Assembly: GCA_013205085.1 (NCBI GenBank)
Contig: JABMLH010000010.1
Location: forward strand, 58,510 to 122,509
DNA length: 64,000 nucleotides
Origin: Microbacteriaceae bacterium VKM Ac-2854
GTDB lineage: Bacteria; Actinomycetota; Actinomycetes; Actinomycetales; Microbacteriaceae
Direction: 5' to 3'
The position numbers and the translations under genes are program-made. Positions 50,855-61,799 of this stretch are shown piece by piece (positions within the stretch are counted from its first letter, which is position 1; the number at the start of each line of letters is the position of its first letter). The notes beneath the pieces were generated by a model. It was not told the origin of the DNA. It did no database searches and saw only the letters and a list, made by a program, of their open reading frames with translations.

Positions 50855-52171
50855 CTAAATGTTGCGGGTCCAGTCGACGTCGGCGTCCTCGTCGGTGAGG
50901 AGGGCGTCGCCCGCCTCGTCGAGGATGAGGTTGGGCAGGGTGATCGCCTCGGTGGGCGGGGCGATGACGGTGGCCTCGTCGCGGCGGTGACGGAGCACGT
51001 CCTTGACGTAGGCGGTCACGGCCTCGGCGAGGGGAACGTCCCGCGCCTGCTGCTGCGACATGAACCAGCGGTGCTCCAGCAACTGGTGGAACATCTCCGC
51101 CGGCTCCAGCCGCCCCTTCAGATCGCGGGGGATCGAGCGGATGACCGGCTCGAACACCTGCGCGAGCCACTCGTGCGCGACCATCTCCTCGTCCAGGTCC
51201 TGCTTGCCGTAGGCGGCGGAGTAGGAGTCGAGGTCGTTCAGCAGTCGGCGCGCCTGGTTCTCCTGCGCGTCCAGACCCGTGAGTCGGAGCAGGCGACGCT
51301 GGTGGTGACCGGCGTCGACGACCTTCGGCTGGATCCGCACGGTCGAGCCGGCCTCGTCCGTCTTGATCGCGAGTTCCTCGATGTCGAAGCCGAGATCGTT
51401 CAGGCGGTTCACCCGGTCGTTGATCCGCCAGCGCTCGGAGGTCGCGAAGGATTCCGCACCGGTCAGCTCCTTCCAGAGGCTGCGGTAGGCGGCGACGATC
51501 CCATCCGACACCGTGATCGGGTCGAGGTCGTCGTCGACCCGGCCGCCGGCCTCGAGGTCGAGCAGTTCGCCTGCGATGTTCACCCGGGCGATCTCGAGGT
51601 CGTTCTCCCGCTGTCCGTTGGAGAGGCCGCCGGTGTAGAGCTGTCCGGTCTCGGCGTCCACGAGATACGCCGCGAAGGCGCCGGCGTCACGGCGGAACAG
51701 CGTGTTCGAGAGCGAGACGTCGCCCCAGAAGAAGCCGATGATGTGCAGCCGAACCAGCAGCAGCGCGAGCGCATCGACGAGCCGGGTCGCGGTATCGGGT
51801 CGGAGCGTCTGCGAGAACAGCGCGCGATACGGCAGCGAGAACTTCAGGTGCCGCGTCACCAGCACGGCGGGCAGCAGTTCGCCTTCGTCGTTCGTGCGGT
51901 TGCTGATCACGGCGCCGGGTTCGACGCAGGGCACATCCATCCGCTGCAGCGTGCGCAGCATCTCGTACTCACGCTTGGCCATCTCGGCCGTGGTCTCCTT
52001 GACCGCGATCACGTGGCCGGAGAGGTGCGCGAATCGCACGGTGTGCCGCGAGATGCCCTTGGGCAGGGCGGCGATGTATTCGTCGGGCCACTCCATCAGC
52101 GAGAGCTGCCAGGGCAGATCGAGCAGAGCCGGGTCGACGGTGGCGGAGGTGATATTCAGGGAGCCGGACAT
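50855..52171 (-). CDS. DUF4032 protein with lipopolysaccharide-kinase-like fold
   Basis: A 438-residue soluble protein. The N-terminal half resembles the aminoglycoside/LPS kinase fold: VIAVKETTAEMAKREYEML contains a Lys-like position, and GFFWGDVSLSNTLFRRDAGAF with YLVDAETGQ gives catalytic-loop-like Asp residues. The C-terminal half (about 290-390) is DUF4032. The gene is common in actinobacteria next to the sugar ABC ATPase gene, as here. No substrate is proven. Kinase activity is an inference from motifs. Confidence 0.8.
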   Translation of the reverse strand: MSGSLNITSATVDPALLDLPWQLSLMEWPDEYIAALPKGISRHTVRFAHLSGHVIAVKETTAEMAKREYEMLRTLQRMDVPCVEPGAVISNRTNDEGELLPAVLVTRHLKFSLPYRALFSQTLRPDTATRLVDALALLLVRLHIIGFFWGDVSLSNTLFRRDAGAFAAYLVDAETGQLYTGGLSNGQRENDLEIARVNIAGELLDLEAGGRVDDDLDPITVSDGIVAAYRSLWKELTGAESFATSERWRINDRVNRLNDLGFDIEELAIKTDEAGSTVRIQPKVVDAGHHQRRLLRLTGLDAQENQARRLLNDLDSYSAAYGKQDLDEEMVAHEWLAQVFEPVIRSIPRDLKGRLEPAEMFHQLLEHRWFMSQQQARDVPLAEAVTAYVKDVLRHRRDEATVIAPPTEAITLPNLILDEAGDALLTDEDADVDWTRNI

Positions 52172-52208
52172 GCTGAGCCGTTCGTGAAGAAGAGAGGAGC
52201 GGATGGAA

Positions 52209-52248
52209 CGACGCTGCCGCCGTCTCCGGAGAAACGGCGGCAGCGTCG
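52209..52248 (-). terminator. Hairpin terminator after the UgpC-like gene
   Basis: 15-bp perfect arms CGACGCTGCCGCCGT and complement around a ten-base loop, between ugpC-like and DUF4032 genes on the same strand. Confidence 0.8.
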
Positions 52249-52259
52249 ATGCATGCTGA

Positions 52260-53336
<1,077 letters not shown>

Positions 53337-53581
53337 GATGTATTGCTCCTTCACCGGCAGGTACGTGCCGGACGATCCGAGTGAATGGAAATAGTGAATG
53401 GGTCACCGTCGTGTGGACGACGTCGACCACGAGGATCAGTATTGCATGCCCGCGGCCGTTCCTGTCCAGAGCGGCCTCACGGCCCGTTTGGTCTATTCCC
53501 AGGGCTCGCGCGTAGAGTTTCGTGAGTTGTGCGCCCGTGGGGCGCCGATCTTCCCCCTCTCTTACCCGGAGTGCCCTTGCC

Positions 53582-54487
53582 ATGACCCTCGGCGGACCGA
53601 ACGATCGTCTCTCCAAGAACCAGCGGCGCGAGGCCGCCCGTGAGAAGGCGAAGGTGCTGCGGGAGCAGCAGAAGCGGCGCGATCGCCGCAACCGGGTCCT
53701 GCTGCAGGGTGGGGTGGTGGTCGCCGTGGTCGCGATCGTCGCGATCGTCGCGCTGTTCTTCGTCAACAGCATCCGTCCGGCCGGGCCCGGGCCGGCGAAC
53801 ATGGCCAGTGACGGCATCGTGATCGGCGAGGGCCTCGTCGCGCAGACCACGGGTGCGATCGCCGCGGACGGCACGCCGACCCCGACCGTGCCCGACACAT
53901 CGTCGGGCGCTGTCGACATCCGGGTCTACCTCGACTACCTCTGCCCTTACTGCGGCCAGTTCGAGACGACCAACGGCGACCAGATCAAGGAGTGGGTGAA
54001 TCAGGGGGCCGCGACGGTGGAGATCCACCCGCTGGCGATCCTCACGAGCCGCTCGAACGGTACGAAGTATTCGGAGCGCGCCGCGAACGCAGCGGCCTGC
54101 GTGGCGAACACCGACCCCGATTCGTTCTTCGACTTCAACGCGCTGCTGTTCGCGAATCAACCCGAGGAAGGCACGGACGGGCTGACGAACGACGAGCTCA
54201 AGGGCTTCGTCGAGACCGCCGGCGCCGCGGACACCGCAACGATCAACACCTGCATCGACGACAAGAGCTTCGTGAGCTGGGTGCAGGACGCGACGGACCG
54301 TGCGACGTCGGGCCCGCTGCCCGACACCGACGTCGAGAAGGTCTCCGGCACACCGACCGTTCTCGTCAACGGCCAGTCGTACACCGGCTCGCTGACGGAC
54401 CCGGAGGCGTTCAGTGCCTTCGTGCTCGCGGCCGCCGGCTCGAGCTACTCCTCGGCCACGCCGACGCCGACGCCGACCGCGGGCTAG
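53582..54487 (+). CDS. Membrane-anchored DsbA-like thiol-disulfide protein
   Basis: A 301-residue protein. A basic cytoplasmic start (RREAAREKAKVLREQQKRRD) leads to one membrane helix (about residues 40-62), then an extracytoplasmic thioredoxin-like DsbA domain with a CPYC active site in YLDYLCPYCGQFET and the cis-Pro loop GTPTVLVNG. The C-terminus is a short Thr/Pro repeat. It probably forms or isomerises disulfides in exported proteins. The start at ATG 53582 is chosen because the upstream extension is not family-like. Confidence 0.9.
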   Translation: MTLGGPNDRLSKNQRREAAREKAKVLREQQKRRDRRNRVLLQGGVVVAVVAIVAIVALFFVNSIRPAGPGPANMASDGIVIGEGLVAQTTGAIAADGTPTPTVPDTSSGAVDIRVYLDYLCPYCGQFETTNGDQIKEWVNQGAATVEIHPLAILTSRSNGTKYSERAANAAACVANTDPDSFFDFNALLFANQPEEGTDGLTNDELKGFVETAGAADTATINTCIDDKSFVSWVQDATDRATSGPLPDTDVEKVSGTPTVLVNGQSYTGSLTDPEAFSAFVLAAAGSSYSSATPTPTPTAG

Positions 54488-54514
54488 AGTCCGACCCGAG
54501 CCGCCTCCGAACAA

Positions 54515-54548
54515 CGAAGGAGGGCGCCCGATCGGGCGCCCTCCTTCG
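54515..54548 (+). terminator. Terminator after the DsbA-like gene
   Basis: 16-bp perfect arms CGAAGGAGGGCGCCCG and complement, nearly without loop, followed by TGTTT. Confidence 0.85.
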
Positions 54549-54564
54549 TGTTTCTGCGGTGTTG

Positions 54565-54570
54565 TACAGT
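54565..54570 (+). promoter_or_regulatory. -10 box of tRNA-Thr
   Basis: TACAGT, 22 bases before the mature tRNA 5' end. Confidence 0.45.
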
Positions 54571-54592
54571 GTTCCGGTGCCCGCGGGCGCTG

Positions 54593-54665
54593 GCCGACGT
54601 GGCGCAATTGGTAGCGCACCCGACTTGTAATCGGGCGGTTACGGGTTCAAGTCCCGTCGTCGGCT
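54593..54665 (+). tRNA. tRNA-Thr (UGU)
   Basis: 73 bases. Acceptor GCCGACG/CGTCGGC, D arm GCGC-AATTGGTA-GCGC, anticodon arm CCCGA-CTTGTAA-TCGGG (anticodon TGT), T arm ACGGG-TTCAAGT-CCCGT. The discriminator is T and CCA is not encoded. Confidence 0.96.
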
Positions 54666-54680
54666 CGGTACGAACGCGCG

Positions 54681-54707
54681 AACGGCCACCTCGATGAGGT
54701 GGCCGTT
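54681..54707 (+). terminator. Terminator after tRNA-Thr
   Basis: 12-bp perfect arms AACGGCCACCTC and complement around GAT, framed by a wider CGAACGCG/CGCGTTCG inverted repeat. Confidence 0.75.
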
Positions 54708-54735
54708 TCCGCGTTCGTCGTCCCGATGCGGGCGA

Positions 54736-55323
54736 TCAGCCCTTGAGGGCGCTGACGAATCTGCTCGGGTCGACCGGCCGCTTCGGCCCGCCGATCTTGC
54801 CCTCCGGCTTCCCGACGTAGAGCCAGCCCATCAGCTGCTCGCCCTTCTTCAAGCGGTGCGCCTTCGCGACCGCCTTCGAGCGGGTGTAGTCGCCGGTGCG
54901 CCAGAACACGCCCCAGCCGGCCTCGTCGAGCAGCAGGCTCAGCGTGTGGGCCACCCCGGAGGCGACCGACTCCTGTTCCCAGTACGGCACGCTGCTGCGC
55001 CGCGGCGAGACGACGATCGCGAGCAGCAGTGACGCGCGGTGCGTCTTGCCCCTGTACTTGTCCAGGTCCTTCACCTTGTGCGCCTTCGCGAACGAGCGGG
55101 CCACCTTGTCGCGCGCCTCACCGCGGATCTCGATGATCCGCCACGGCTTCAGCGAGCTGTGGTCGGCGACCCGCGACGCCGCGGCGATGAGAGGCAGCAG
55201 CTCCTCGTGGCTCGGCGCCTCGGGGCCGACCTTGGAGCGTGAGCGGCGCGCGAGCACCGACTCCAGCACCGGGGAATCGCCGACGAGGGCGATGGATCCG
55301 GATGCGGCGTGCGAGGCGCTCAC
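54736..55323 (-). CDS. Nitroreductase family flavoprotein
   Basis: A 195-residue FMN-dependent nitroreductase. The FMN-binding Arg-x-Ser region is RRSRSKVGPEAPSHEELLPL, with PWRIIEIRGEARDKV and a C-terminal GEQLMGWLYVGKPEGK typical of the family's dimer interface. It starts at GTG 55323, which overlaps the msrB stop (GTGA), so it is expressed with the methionine sulfoxide reductase. A role in oxidative or xenobiotic stress is likely from family and neighbour. Substrate unknown. Confidence 0.88.
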   Translation of the reverse strand: MSASHAASGSIALVGDSPVLESVLARRSRSKVGPEAPSHEELLPLIAAASRVADHSSLKPWRIIEIRGEARDKVARSFAKAHKVKDLDKYRGKTHRASLLLAIVVSPRRSSVPYWEQESVASGVAHTLSLLLDEAGWGVFWRTGDYTRSKAVAKAHRLKKGEQLMGWLYVGKPEGKIGGPKRPVDPSRFVSALKG

Positions 55324-55727
55324 TCTGTCTCGGCCTGGAAGGTCAGCGCGATGGAGTTCATGCAGTAGCGGTCTCCGGTCGGCGTACCGAAGCCGTCCGG
55401 GAACACATGGCCGAGGTGCGAGCCGCACGTCGCGCAACGAACCTCCGTACGGACCATGCCGAGACTGGTGTCGTCGATGAGCTGCACGGCCTCCGGGTTC
55501 ACCGACTCGTAGAAGCTGGGCCAGCCGCAGCCGGAGTCGAACTTGGTCCCGCTCTTGAACAGCTCCGCGCCGCAGGCGGCGCACGCGTACAGACCGGCAC
55601 GACTCTCGTCGAGCAGCTCACCGGTCCAGGGACGCTCGGTGGCGGCCTCGCGCAGTACCGCGAACTGCTCCCGGTCGAGCTCCTCGCGCCACTGCTCGTC
55701 GGACTTGTTGACGGAATACGACGACAT
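55320..55727 (-). CDS. msrB: Peptide methionine-(R)-S-oxide reductase
   Basis: Reduces the R form of methionine sulfoxide in proteins. The 135-residue protein has the zinc-binding CxxC pairs (YACAACGAELF and VRCATCGSHLGHVF), SGCGWPSFYESV, and the catalytic Cys in GDRYCMNSIAL. Length is normal. ATG 55727 has AGGAG directly before it; a longer reading would extend into the next promoter. Co-transcribed with the nitroreductase. Confidence 0.95.
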   Translation of the reverse strand: MSSYSVNKSDEQWREELDREQFAVLREAATERPWTGELLDESRAGLYACAACGAELFKSGTKFDSGCGWPSFYESVNPEAVQLIDDTSLGMVRTEVRCATCGSHLGHVFPDGFGTPTGDRYCMNSIALTFQAETE

Positions 55728-55785
55728 GGTTCTCCTCTTGAATCGGATCAAGTTTATTCGGATCGGTTCCCCGGTCTCAGCCACA

Positions 55786-55791
55786 TAAACT
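55786..55791 (+). promoter_or_regulatory. -10 box of the ElaA-like gene (leaderless type)
   Basis: TAAACT ends seven bases before GTG 55799. Confidence 0.45.
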
Positions 55792-55798
55792 CTCGGTC

Positions 55799-56293
55799 GT
55801 GCATCTGAATTCCGTCATCGCGAAGGCCTGGAGCGAACTCACGACGGAGGAGGTGTACGAGATCGCACGCCTGCGATCCAACGTCTTCCTCGTGGAGCAG
55901 CACGTCGACGATGAGGAACTCGATCGGCGCGATCTCGAGCCCGATGCGATGCACTGGTTCGTCGCAGACGATCAGGGCATCGCCTCCTACCTGCGGACGC
56001 TCCTCAACGCCGAGGCGGAGTACGCCGATGCGCATCGGATCGTGGGACGCGTCGTCACCCGGGCCGATCGTCGCGGCGAAGGCTTGGCGATGCGCCTCTT
56101 CGGCGCCGTGCTGGAACGCTTCGGAACCGAACCTCTGCTCCTGCACGCGCAGAGCTACATCGCTCCGCTGTACCGCAAGTCGGGATTCGTCGAATACGGC
56201 CAGGAGTACATCGAGGCCGGCATCCCTCACATCAGCATGTATCGGAGCGCCTCCGCCGTCGCGACGGCGTCCGAACCTACGCTGCCGCTATGA
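55799..56293 (+). CDS. elaA: GNAT acetyltransferase, ElaA family
   Basis: A 164-residue acetyltransferase. The ElaA-type opening (AWSELTTEEVYEIARLRSNVFLVEQ) with a D-rich loop (DDEELDRRDLEPDAMHWF) is followed by the acetyl-CoA loop RVVTRADRRGEGLAMRLF and YIAPLYRKSGFVEYGQEYIE. The substrate is unknown. The GTG start at 55799 follows a -10 box at seven bases. It overlaps the DUF3263 gene by four bases (ATGA). Confidence 0.85.
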   Translation: MHLNSVIAKAWSELTTEEVYEIARLRSNVFLVEQHVDDEELDRRDLEPDAMHWFVADDQGIASYLRTLLNAEAEYADAHRIVGRVVTRADRRGEGLAMRLFGAVLERFGTEPLLLHAQSYIAPLYRKSGFVEYGQEYIEAGIPHISMYRSASAVATASEPTLPL

Positions 56294-56592
56294 CAGCAGC
56301 TTCCGCGCCACGCCGCGGTCTGGCGTTCGATGACGCCGTCGCCGCGTTGGGCGAGCGCGACCGAGCCGTGCTCGATTTCGAACGCGACTGGACCTCCGCC
56401 GACGGCGACAAGGAGGACGCGATCCGCTCCCAGTTCGGTCTTTCGGTTGCCCGCTACTATCAGGTGCTCGGCAGGGTCTCTTCCTCGGCCGCCGCTCTCG
56501 CCTACGACCCCATGTTGGTGAAGCGGTTGCATCGGGTTCGGGATACGCGGGCGCAGGCGCGCGCGGATCGACGGCTCGGACGCACCGAGTAG
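56290..56592 (+). CDS. DUF3263 protein
   Basis: A 100-residue protein in which residues 15-75 (DRAVLDFERDWTSADGDKED, then AIRSQFGLSVARYYQVLGRV) match DUF3263, a small helical actinobacterial domain. It resembles a sigma-region-4-like helix-turn-helix, which suggests nucleic-acid binding, but this is not shown. It overlaps the elaA-like gene and precedes the LytR_C gene, an arrangement common in actinobacteria. Confidence 0.85.
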   Translation: MTAASAPRRGLAFDDAVAALGERDRAVLDFERDWTSADGDKEDAIRSQFGLSVARYYQVLGRVSSSAAALAYDPMLVKRLHRVRDTRAQARADRRLGRTE

Positions 56593-56686
56593 CCCGATCG
56601 ACTCGCGCACCAGGATGCGCGCAGGAGAGGCGCACGCGACCGTGCGCCGTGACCCGAACGACATGGAAGGCCGGCCGGACCGCACG

Positions 56687-57241
56687 ATGGCAAGCAGTTA
56701 CCCGCAGGACCGATTCGACGAGATCCCGAAGGACGCCGAGCGCGTCGGGGCGCACCGCCGGCCCCCCCGCCCGCATCAGGGCTGGATCAACTTCGCGTGG
56801 GCCGCGCTCGCCACGGGCATCATCGTCGCGCTGGGCGTGATCGGTCTGCTCGTCATCAACAACCGCGTCGAGTTCAACGACGTCTTCACGGCCCCGACGG
56901 GCATCGCGGACACCACGGCCACGGCGACTCCGACGCCCACCGTCGTCGCGACGACGGACCCCGCCGCCGCGGTGGCCGTACTGAACGGAACGGCGCAGTC
57001 GGGACTCGCCGCCACGGCGGGGGATTCGCTCACGGCCGCCGGCTGGACCGTCGCCACGGTCGGCAACGCCGATACCGAGTCCGAGGCCGTCACCACCGTC
57101 TACTACTCCGATGCCGCACTCGAGGGGGCGGCGCTCGGGCTCGCCGAAGCGATCGGATCGACGACCACGGTCCTCTCACCCGACGTCGCTCAGACGGGCG
57201 ATCTCGTGCTCGTGCTCGGTGCCGACTACGTGGCGCCATAA
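56687..57241 (+). CDS. LytR C-terminal domain membrane protein
   Basis: A 184-residue protein with a conserved short N-terminus (SYPQDRFDEIPKDAERVGAHR), one membrane helix (about residues 41-63), a Thr/Pro/Ala linker, and an extracytoplasmic LytR_C domain (about 90-182; AVLNGTAQSGLAATAGDSL and VYYSDAALEGAALGLAEAI). It lacks the LCP catalytic domain. It probably binds or helps cell-wall polymer ligation. I chose ATG 56687 because relatives begin in this way; a GTG at 56642 has an AGGAGAGG site and is an alternative. Confidence 0.75.
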   Translation: MASSYPQDRFDEIPKDAERVGAHRRPPRPHQGWINFAWAALATGIIVALGVIGLLVINNRVEFNDVFTAPTGIADTTATATPTPTVVATTDPAAAVAVLNGTAQSGLAATAGDSLTAAGWTVATVGNADTESEAVTTVYYSDAALEGAALGLAEAIGSTTTVLSPDVAQTGDLVLVLGADYVAP

Positions 57242-57369
57242 CGCTCGATTTCAGCGAGGATCCCTCGGAGAACGGCCCTTCTGTTTCGGGGACGTTTAAT
57301 CCATGTTGAATCCCGGCCAACTGTGTGGCACTGCGGCGCCAGGCTATTCGCCCGAAACATCCGTTCGGC

Positions 57370-57375
57370 TAGCAT
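57370..57375 (+). promoter_or_regulatory. -10 box of the cold shock gene
   Basis: TAGCAT; it would give a 5' leader of about 58 bases, typical of cold shock mRNAs. Confidence 0.4.
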
Positions 57376-57439
57376 CTCGAATCGGTGGCACTTGCATCTT
57401 GCTTGTGTCGAGGTTCAACACAGCAATTTGGGAGTAAAA

Positions 57440-57643
57440 ATGGCGAATGGGACCGTCAAGTGGTTCAACGCTGAAAAGGGCTACGGATTCATCACGGTCG
57501 ACGGTGGCGGACAGGACGTCTTCGTCCACTACTCCGCGATCGACATGACCGGTTACAAGGTGCTCGAAGAGGGACAGCACGTCATCTTCGAGGTCGGCAG
57601 CGGAGCCAAGGGTCCGCAGGCCGAATCGGTCCGCGTCGTCTGA
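57440..57643 (+). CDS. cspA: Cold shock protein, CspA type
   Basis: A 67-residue single cold-shock domain that binds single-stranded RNA or DNA. RNP1 is KGYGFITV and RNP2 is VFVHYSAI; the opening [12 protein letters not shown] and the ending [10 protein letters not shown] are standard. GGGAG precedes ATG 57440. The 5' leader is likely to be regulatory, as in other csp genes, but I see no specific element. It lies between the LytR_C gene and groEL. Confidence 0.95.
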   Translation: MANGTVKWFNAEKGYGFITVDGGGQDVFVHYSAIDMTGYKVLEEGQHVIFEVGSGAKGPQAESVRVV

Positions 57644-57752
57644 CGTCACCGCATCTCGACGGGAGCCGTCGTCCGCTGTCGCGGGCGGCGGCTCTTCTGG
57701 TCGGGCCCCGCGCGCTCTGCGCCGATCTCTCCCTGGGCACCTGCTCCCGTCA

Positions 57753-57779
57753 CTTGCACTCGTCACCCCAGAGTGCCAG
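57753..57779 (+). promoter_or_regulatory. Degenerate CIRCE element
   Basis: CTTGCACTC, nine bases, GAGTGCCAG: the CIRCE spacing with four mismatches in the arms. It lies 35 bases upstream of the better copy. Confidence 0.6.
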
Positions 57780-57787
57780 AATCGACC

Positions 57788-57814
57788 TTGGCACTCGCTC
57801 CGGCAGAGTGCTAA
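57788..57814 (+). promoter_or_regulatory. CIRCE element (HrcA operator)
   Basis: TTGGCACTC, nine bases, GAGTGCTAA; one mismatch from the consensus TTAGCACTC-N9-GAGTGCTAA. Predicts HrcA repression of groEL. Confidence 0.92.
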
Positions 57815-57818
57815 GTAA

Positions 57819-59477
<1,659 letters not shown>

Positions 59478-59491
59478 TCCGAAGCGGCGCA

Positions 59492-59525
59492 CGAGGGCGG
59501 CTCTCCGAAAGGGGAGCCGCCCTTC
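59492..59525 (+). terminator. Terminator after groEL
   Basis: A 13-bp stem AGGGCGGCTCTCC/GGGGAGCCGCCCT with one G-U pair around GAAA, followed by TCG. It lies between convergent genes. Confidence 0.85.
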
Positions 59526-59553
59526 GGCGTTTCCGGGAGCCCGGGATCGACGG

Positions 59554-59844
59554 CTATGCCGCGAAGATGCCCGCGTTCGTGCGTTCGACCTCGGCGTAGT
59601 TCTGCGCCGTCGCCCCGAGCGCTCGGCTGATCGAGGTCATCGAGTCCTCGACCTGCTGCTGGGTAGTGCGCCAGTTCGCGACGACGCCCTGGAACGCGGC
59701 GGACGCCTGGCCGGTCCAGCTGCTCTCGAGGCCGGTCAGCTGGTTCATCAGGCCGGCGACTTCGCTGCGGACGCGGTCCATCGATCCGAAGATGGCGGAG
59801 CTGGCGGACGCGAGTTCGTCGCTGTTGATCTGATACGTGGTCAT
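59554..59844 (-). CDS. WXG100 (ESAT-6-like) protein
   Basis: A 96-residue helical hairpin. The central turn has the WXG motif (GLESSWTGQASAAFQGV) and both arms are amphipathic (SSAIFGSMDRVRSEVAGLM; TSISRALGATAQNYAEV), with a final YxxxE-like secretion motif (YAEVE). Such proteins are exported by type VII (ESX) machinery as dimers. No ESX core gene (eccC, eccD, eccB) lies in the window, so this copy is an orphan. ATG 59844 has AGGAGG before it. Confidence 0.88.
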   Translation of the reverse strand: MTTYQINSDELASASSAIFGSMDRVRSEVAGLMNQLTGLESSWTGQASAAFQGVVANWRTTQQQVEDSMTSISRALGATAQNYAEVERTNAGIFAA

Positions 59845-59923
59845 CGGAACCTCCTGTAGCCGTTCCGCCCCGATCGGGTGCGGTGCAGCCACGCTAACCC
59901 CTCGAACGAGGGGTGCCGGCGGT

Positions 59924-61606
59924 TCAGGCTCGATCTGTGGACAACTCCGCGTTCGGCGTCATGGTGAGGAGGGGAAGCGCTACGCGGAACGTGGCGCCGC
60001 CACCCAAGGTCTCCACCACATCGACGTGCCCCTTGTGGGCGGCGACGATCGAGGAGACGATCGCGAGTCCGAGGCCACTGCCGCCGGTCTCCCGCGTCCG
60101 CGAGGTGTCGGCGCGCCAGAAGCGCTGGAAGATCTTCTCCCGGATCTGCGGCGGGATTCCTTCACCGTGGTCGATGACCTCGAGCATCGCGATCCGGCGC
60201 GACCGGTCGACGGCGACGGCGATCTCGATCGGGGTATCCTCCGCGGTGTAGCGGACGGCGTTGCCGATCAGATTGGTCAGCACCTGGCGGATCTTGTTCT
60301 CCTCCGCCATCACCATCGCGGGCAGGGCGGGCTCGACCTCGCTCTCGCTCGACTCGACCGACACCAGCTCCCGCGCACCGGATCGACGCGGCCGCAGCCC
60401 CCGCAGACGGGCGAAGGTGGCGCCGGCGAAAGCGATCGGCCCGGTGACGTTCGCGCCGTTCGTCGTTGGGATCGGCATCGGCTGTGTCGACGCATCGGTG
60501 GGGAGCTCGTCCGTCAACGCGGGGCCTTCATCCACCGGCGTATCGTCGCGGGCCTCGACCGAGAACTCCCGATCGGGCCACGAGGCCATCGAGTCCATCG
60601 CCGCATCGCGCGCGAGCGGCATCAGGTCGATCGGGGCGAGGGCGAGTGGCTTGGTTTCGTCGAGGCGCGCGAGTTCGAGCAGGTCCTCGACGAGGCCGCC
60701 CATCCGGATGGCCTCCTTCTCGATGCGGTCCATCGCCTGCGCGACCGCTTCGGGGGTCTGCAGCGCTCCCATCCGATACAGCTCGGCGTAGCCGCGCACC
60801 GAGACGAGCGGGGTGCGCAGCTCGTGGCTCGCGTCGCCGACGAAGCGGCGCATCTGTTCGATGGTGCGCGCCCGATCGCGGAAAGCCGTGTCGATGCGGT
60901 TCAGCATCGTGTTCAGCGAGCGATTCAGGCGGCCGACCTCGGTGTTCGGTGTCGTGCCGTCGAGGCGTTGGCTGAAATCGCCCTCGGCGATCGCCGCTGC
61001 GGTGCGCTCGACCTCACGTAGAGGGCCGAACGTGGTCGTCACCAGCAGCCGGGTGAGCAGAGCACCGATCACCACGATCGCGATTCCGAAGCCGAGGAAG
61101 ATGGTGAGGTAGAGCGTCATCACGTCGTCGACCGTTCGGGTGCCGACCGCGACGAGGAGCGTGTAGTTCGCCGAGCCTCGGGTGAAGATCGTCGCGGTGA
61201 CGTGGTACTCCAGCTTGCCGTTGACGCTCTCGAGCCGTTGCGGGTTCTCCAGATTGCCGAGAGCGATGCCCTCGTCGATCGTGAACGTGGACGGGAAGTC
61301 CGGATCCGTCGGCGCCGCGATCACATTGAGGGCTCGTTCACCGTCGGCGGTGTAGGCGATCACGTAATAGGTCTGATCGGACGGATTCGTCAGATCGCTG
61401 AAATCGGCCTTGCGCAGCGTGTCCGCGAAACCCTGGGCGGCGTTCACCAGACCCCGGTCGAGCTGCTGCACCAGTTGCGGCTTCAGCATCGTCATGGTGC
61501 CGATTCCGGAAGCGAGCAGTCCCAGCGTCAGCAGCAGAACGGTGACGGCCGTGATCTTGGTGCGCAGCGAGATGGAGTTCCACCGCTCGGCGAGACCGTG
61601 ATGCAT
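59924..61606 (-). CDS. Sensor histidine kinase with HAMP and inserted loop
   Basis: A 560-residue kinase. Membrane helices at about residues 19-41 and 164-186 frame a 120-residue sensor. A HAMP domain follows (about 187-240), then HisKA with H261 in DASHELRTPLVSV, and a HATPase with NLIGNAVRYT, DHGEGIPPQIREKIFQRFWR and GGSGLGLAIV. Between HisKA and HATPase, residues about 352-431 are an 80-residue insertion, Pro/Thr- then Arg/Ser/Glu-rich. It resembles TcrY/TrcS/MprB kinases. It lies after its response regulator, separated by repeats. Confidence 0.92.
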   Translation of the reverse strand: MHHGLAERWNSISLRTKITAVTVLLLTLGLLASGIGTMTMLKPQLVQQLDRGLVNAAQGFADTLRKADFSDLTNPSDQTYYVIAYTADGERALNVIAAPTDPDFPSTFTIDEGIALGNLENPQRLESVNGKLEYHVTATIFTRGSANYTLLVAVGTRTVDDVMTLYLTIFLGFGIAIVVIGALLTRLLVTTTFGPLREVERTAAAIAEGDFSQRLDGTTPNTEVGRLNRSLNTMLNRIDTAFRDRARTIEQMRRFVGDASHELRTPLVSVRGYAELYRMGALQTPEAVAQAMDRIEKEAIRMGGLVEDLLELARLDETKPLALAPIDLMPLARDAAMDSMASWPDREFSVEARDDTPVDEGPALTDELPTDASTQPMPIPTTNGANVTGPIAFAGATFARLRGLRPRRSGARELVSVESSESEVEPALPAMVMAEENKIRQVLTNLIGNAVRYTAEDTPIEIAVAVDRSRRIAMLEVIDHGEGIPPQIREKIFQRFWRADTSRTRETGGSGLGLAIVSSIVAAHKGHVDVVETLGGGATFRVALPLLTMTPNAELSTDRA

Positions 61607-61635
61607 CGCGGTGGAACTCCCTCGGGACGTTGCGG

Positions 61636-61799
61636 GCTGAAGGTTGGGCTCTCGCGACCTTCAGCGTTGGTTCGAAGGCCGCAGCGGCTTACGCCTTCGC
61701 GACCTTCAGCGTGTATCCGAAGGCCGCAGCGGCTACGCCTTCGCGACCTTCAGCGTGTATCCGAAGGCCGCAGCGGCTACGCCTTCGCGACCTTCAGCA
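61636..61799. repeat. Tandem palindromic repeat derived from the response-regulator 3' end
   Basis: Three units (61667-61711, 61712-61755, 61756-61799; 44-45 bases), preceded by a decayed hairpin (61636-61665). Read on the minus strand, each unit contains CTGAAGGTCGCGAAGGCG, the codons for LKVAKA, then a stop and a GAAGGC/GCCTTC palindrome. The unit nearest the gene holds the real stop (61777-61779). Confidence 0.9.

Noticed and set aside
50414..50898. Short frames through the rlmB-DUF4032 gap that repeat the tetrapeptide-like KDPVSG or SRDVS words
   Set aside because: They are translations of the 28-bp array and have no start signals or conservation that I can see.
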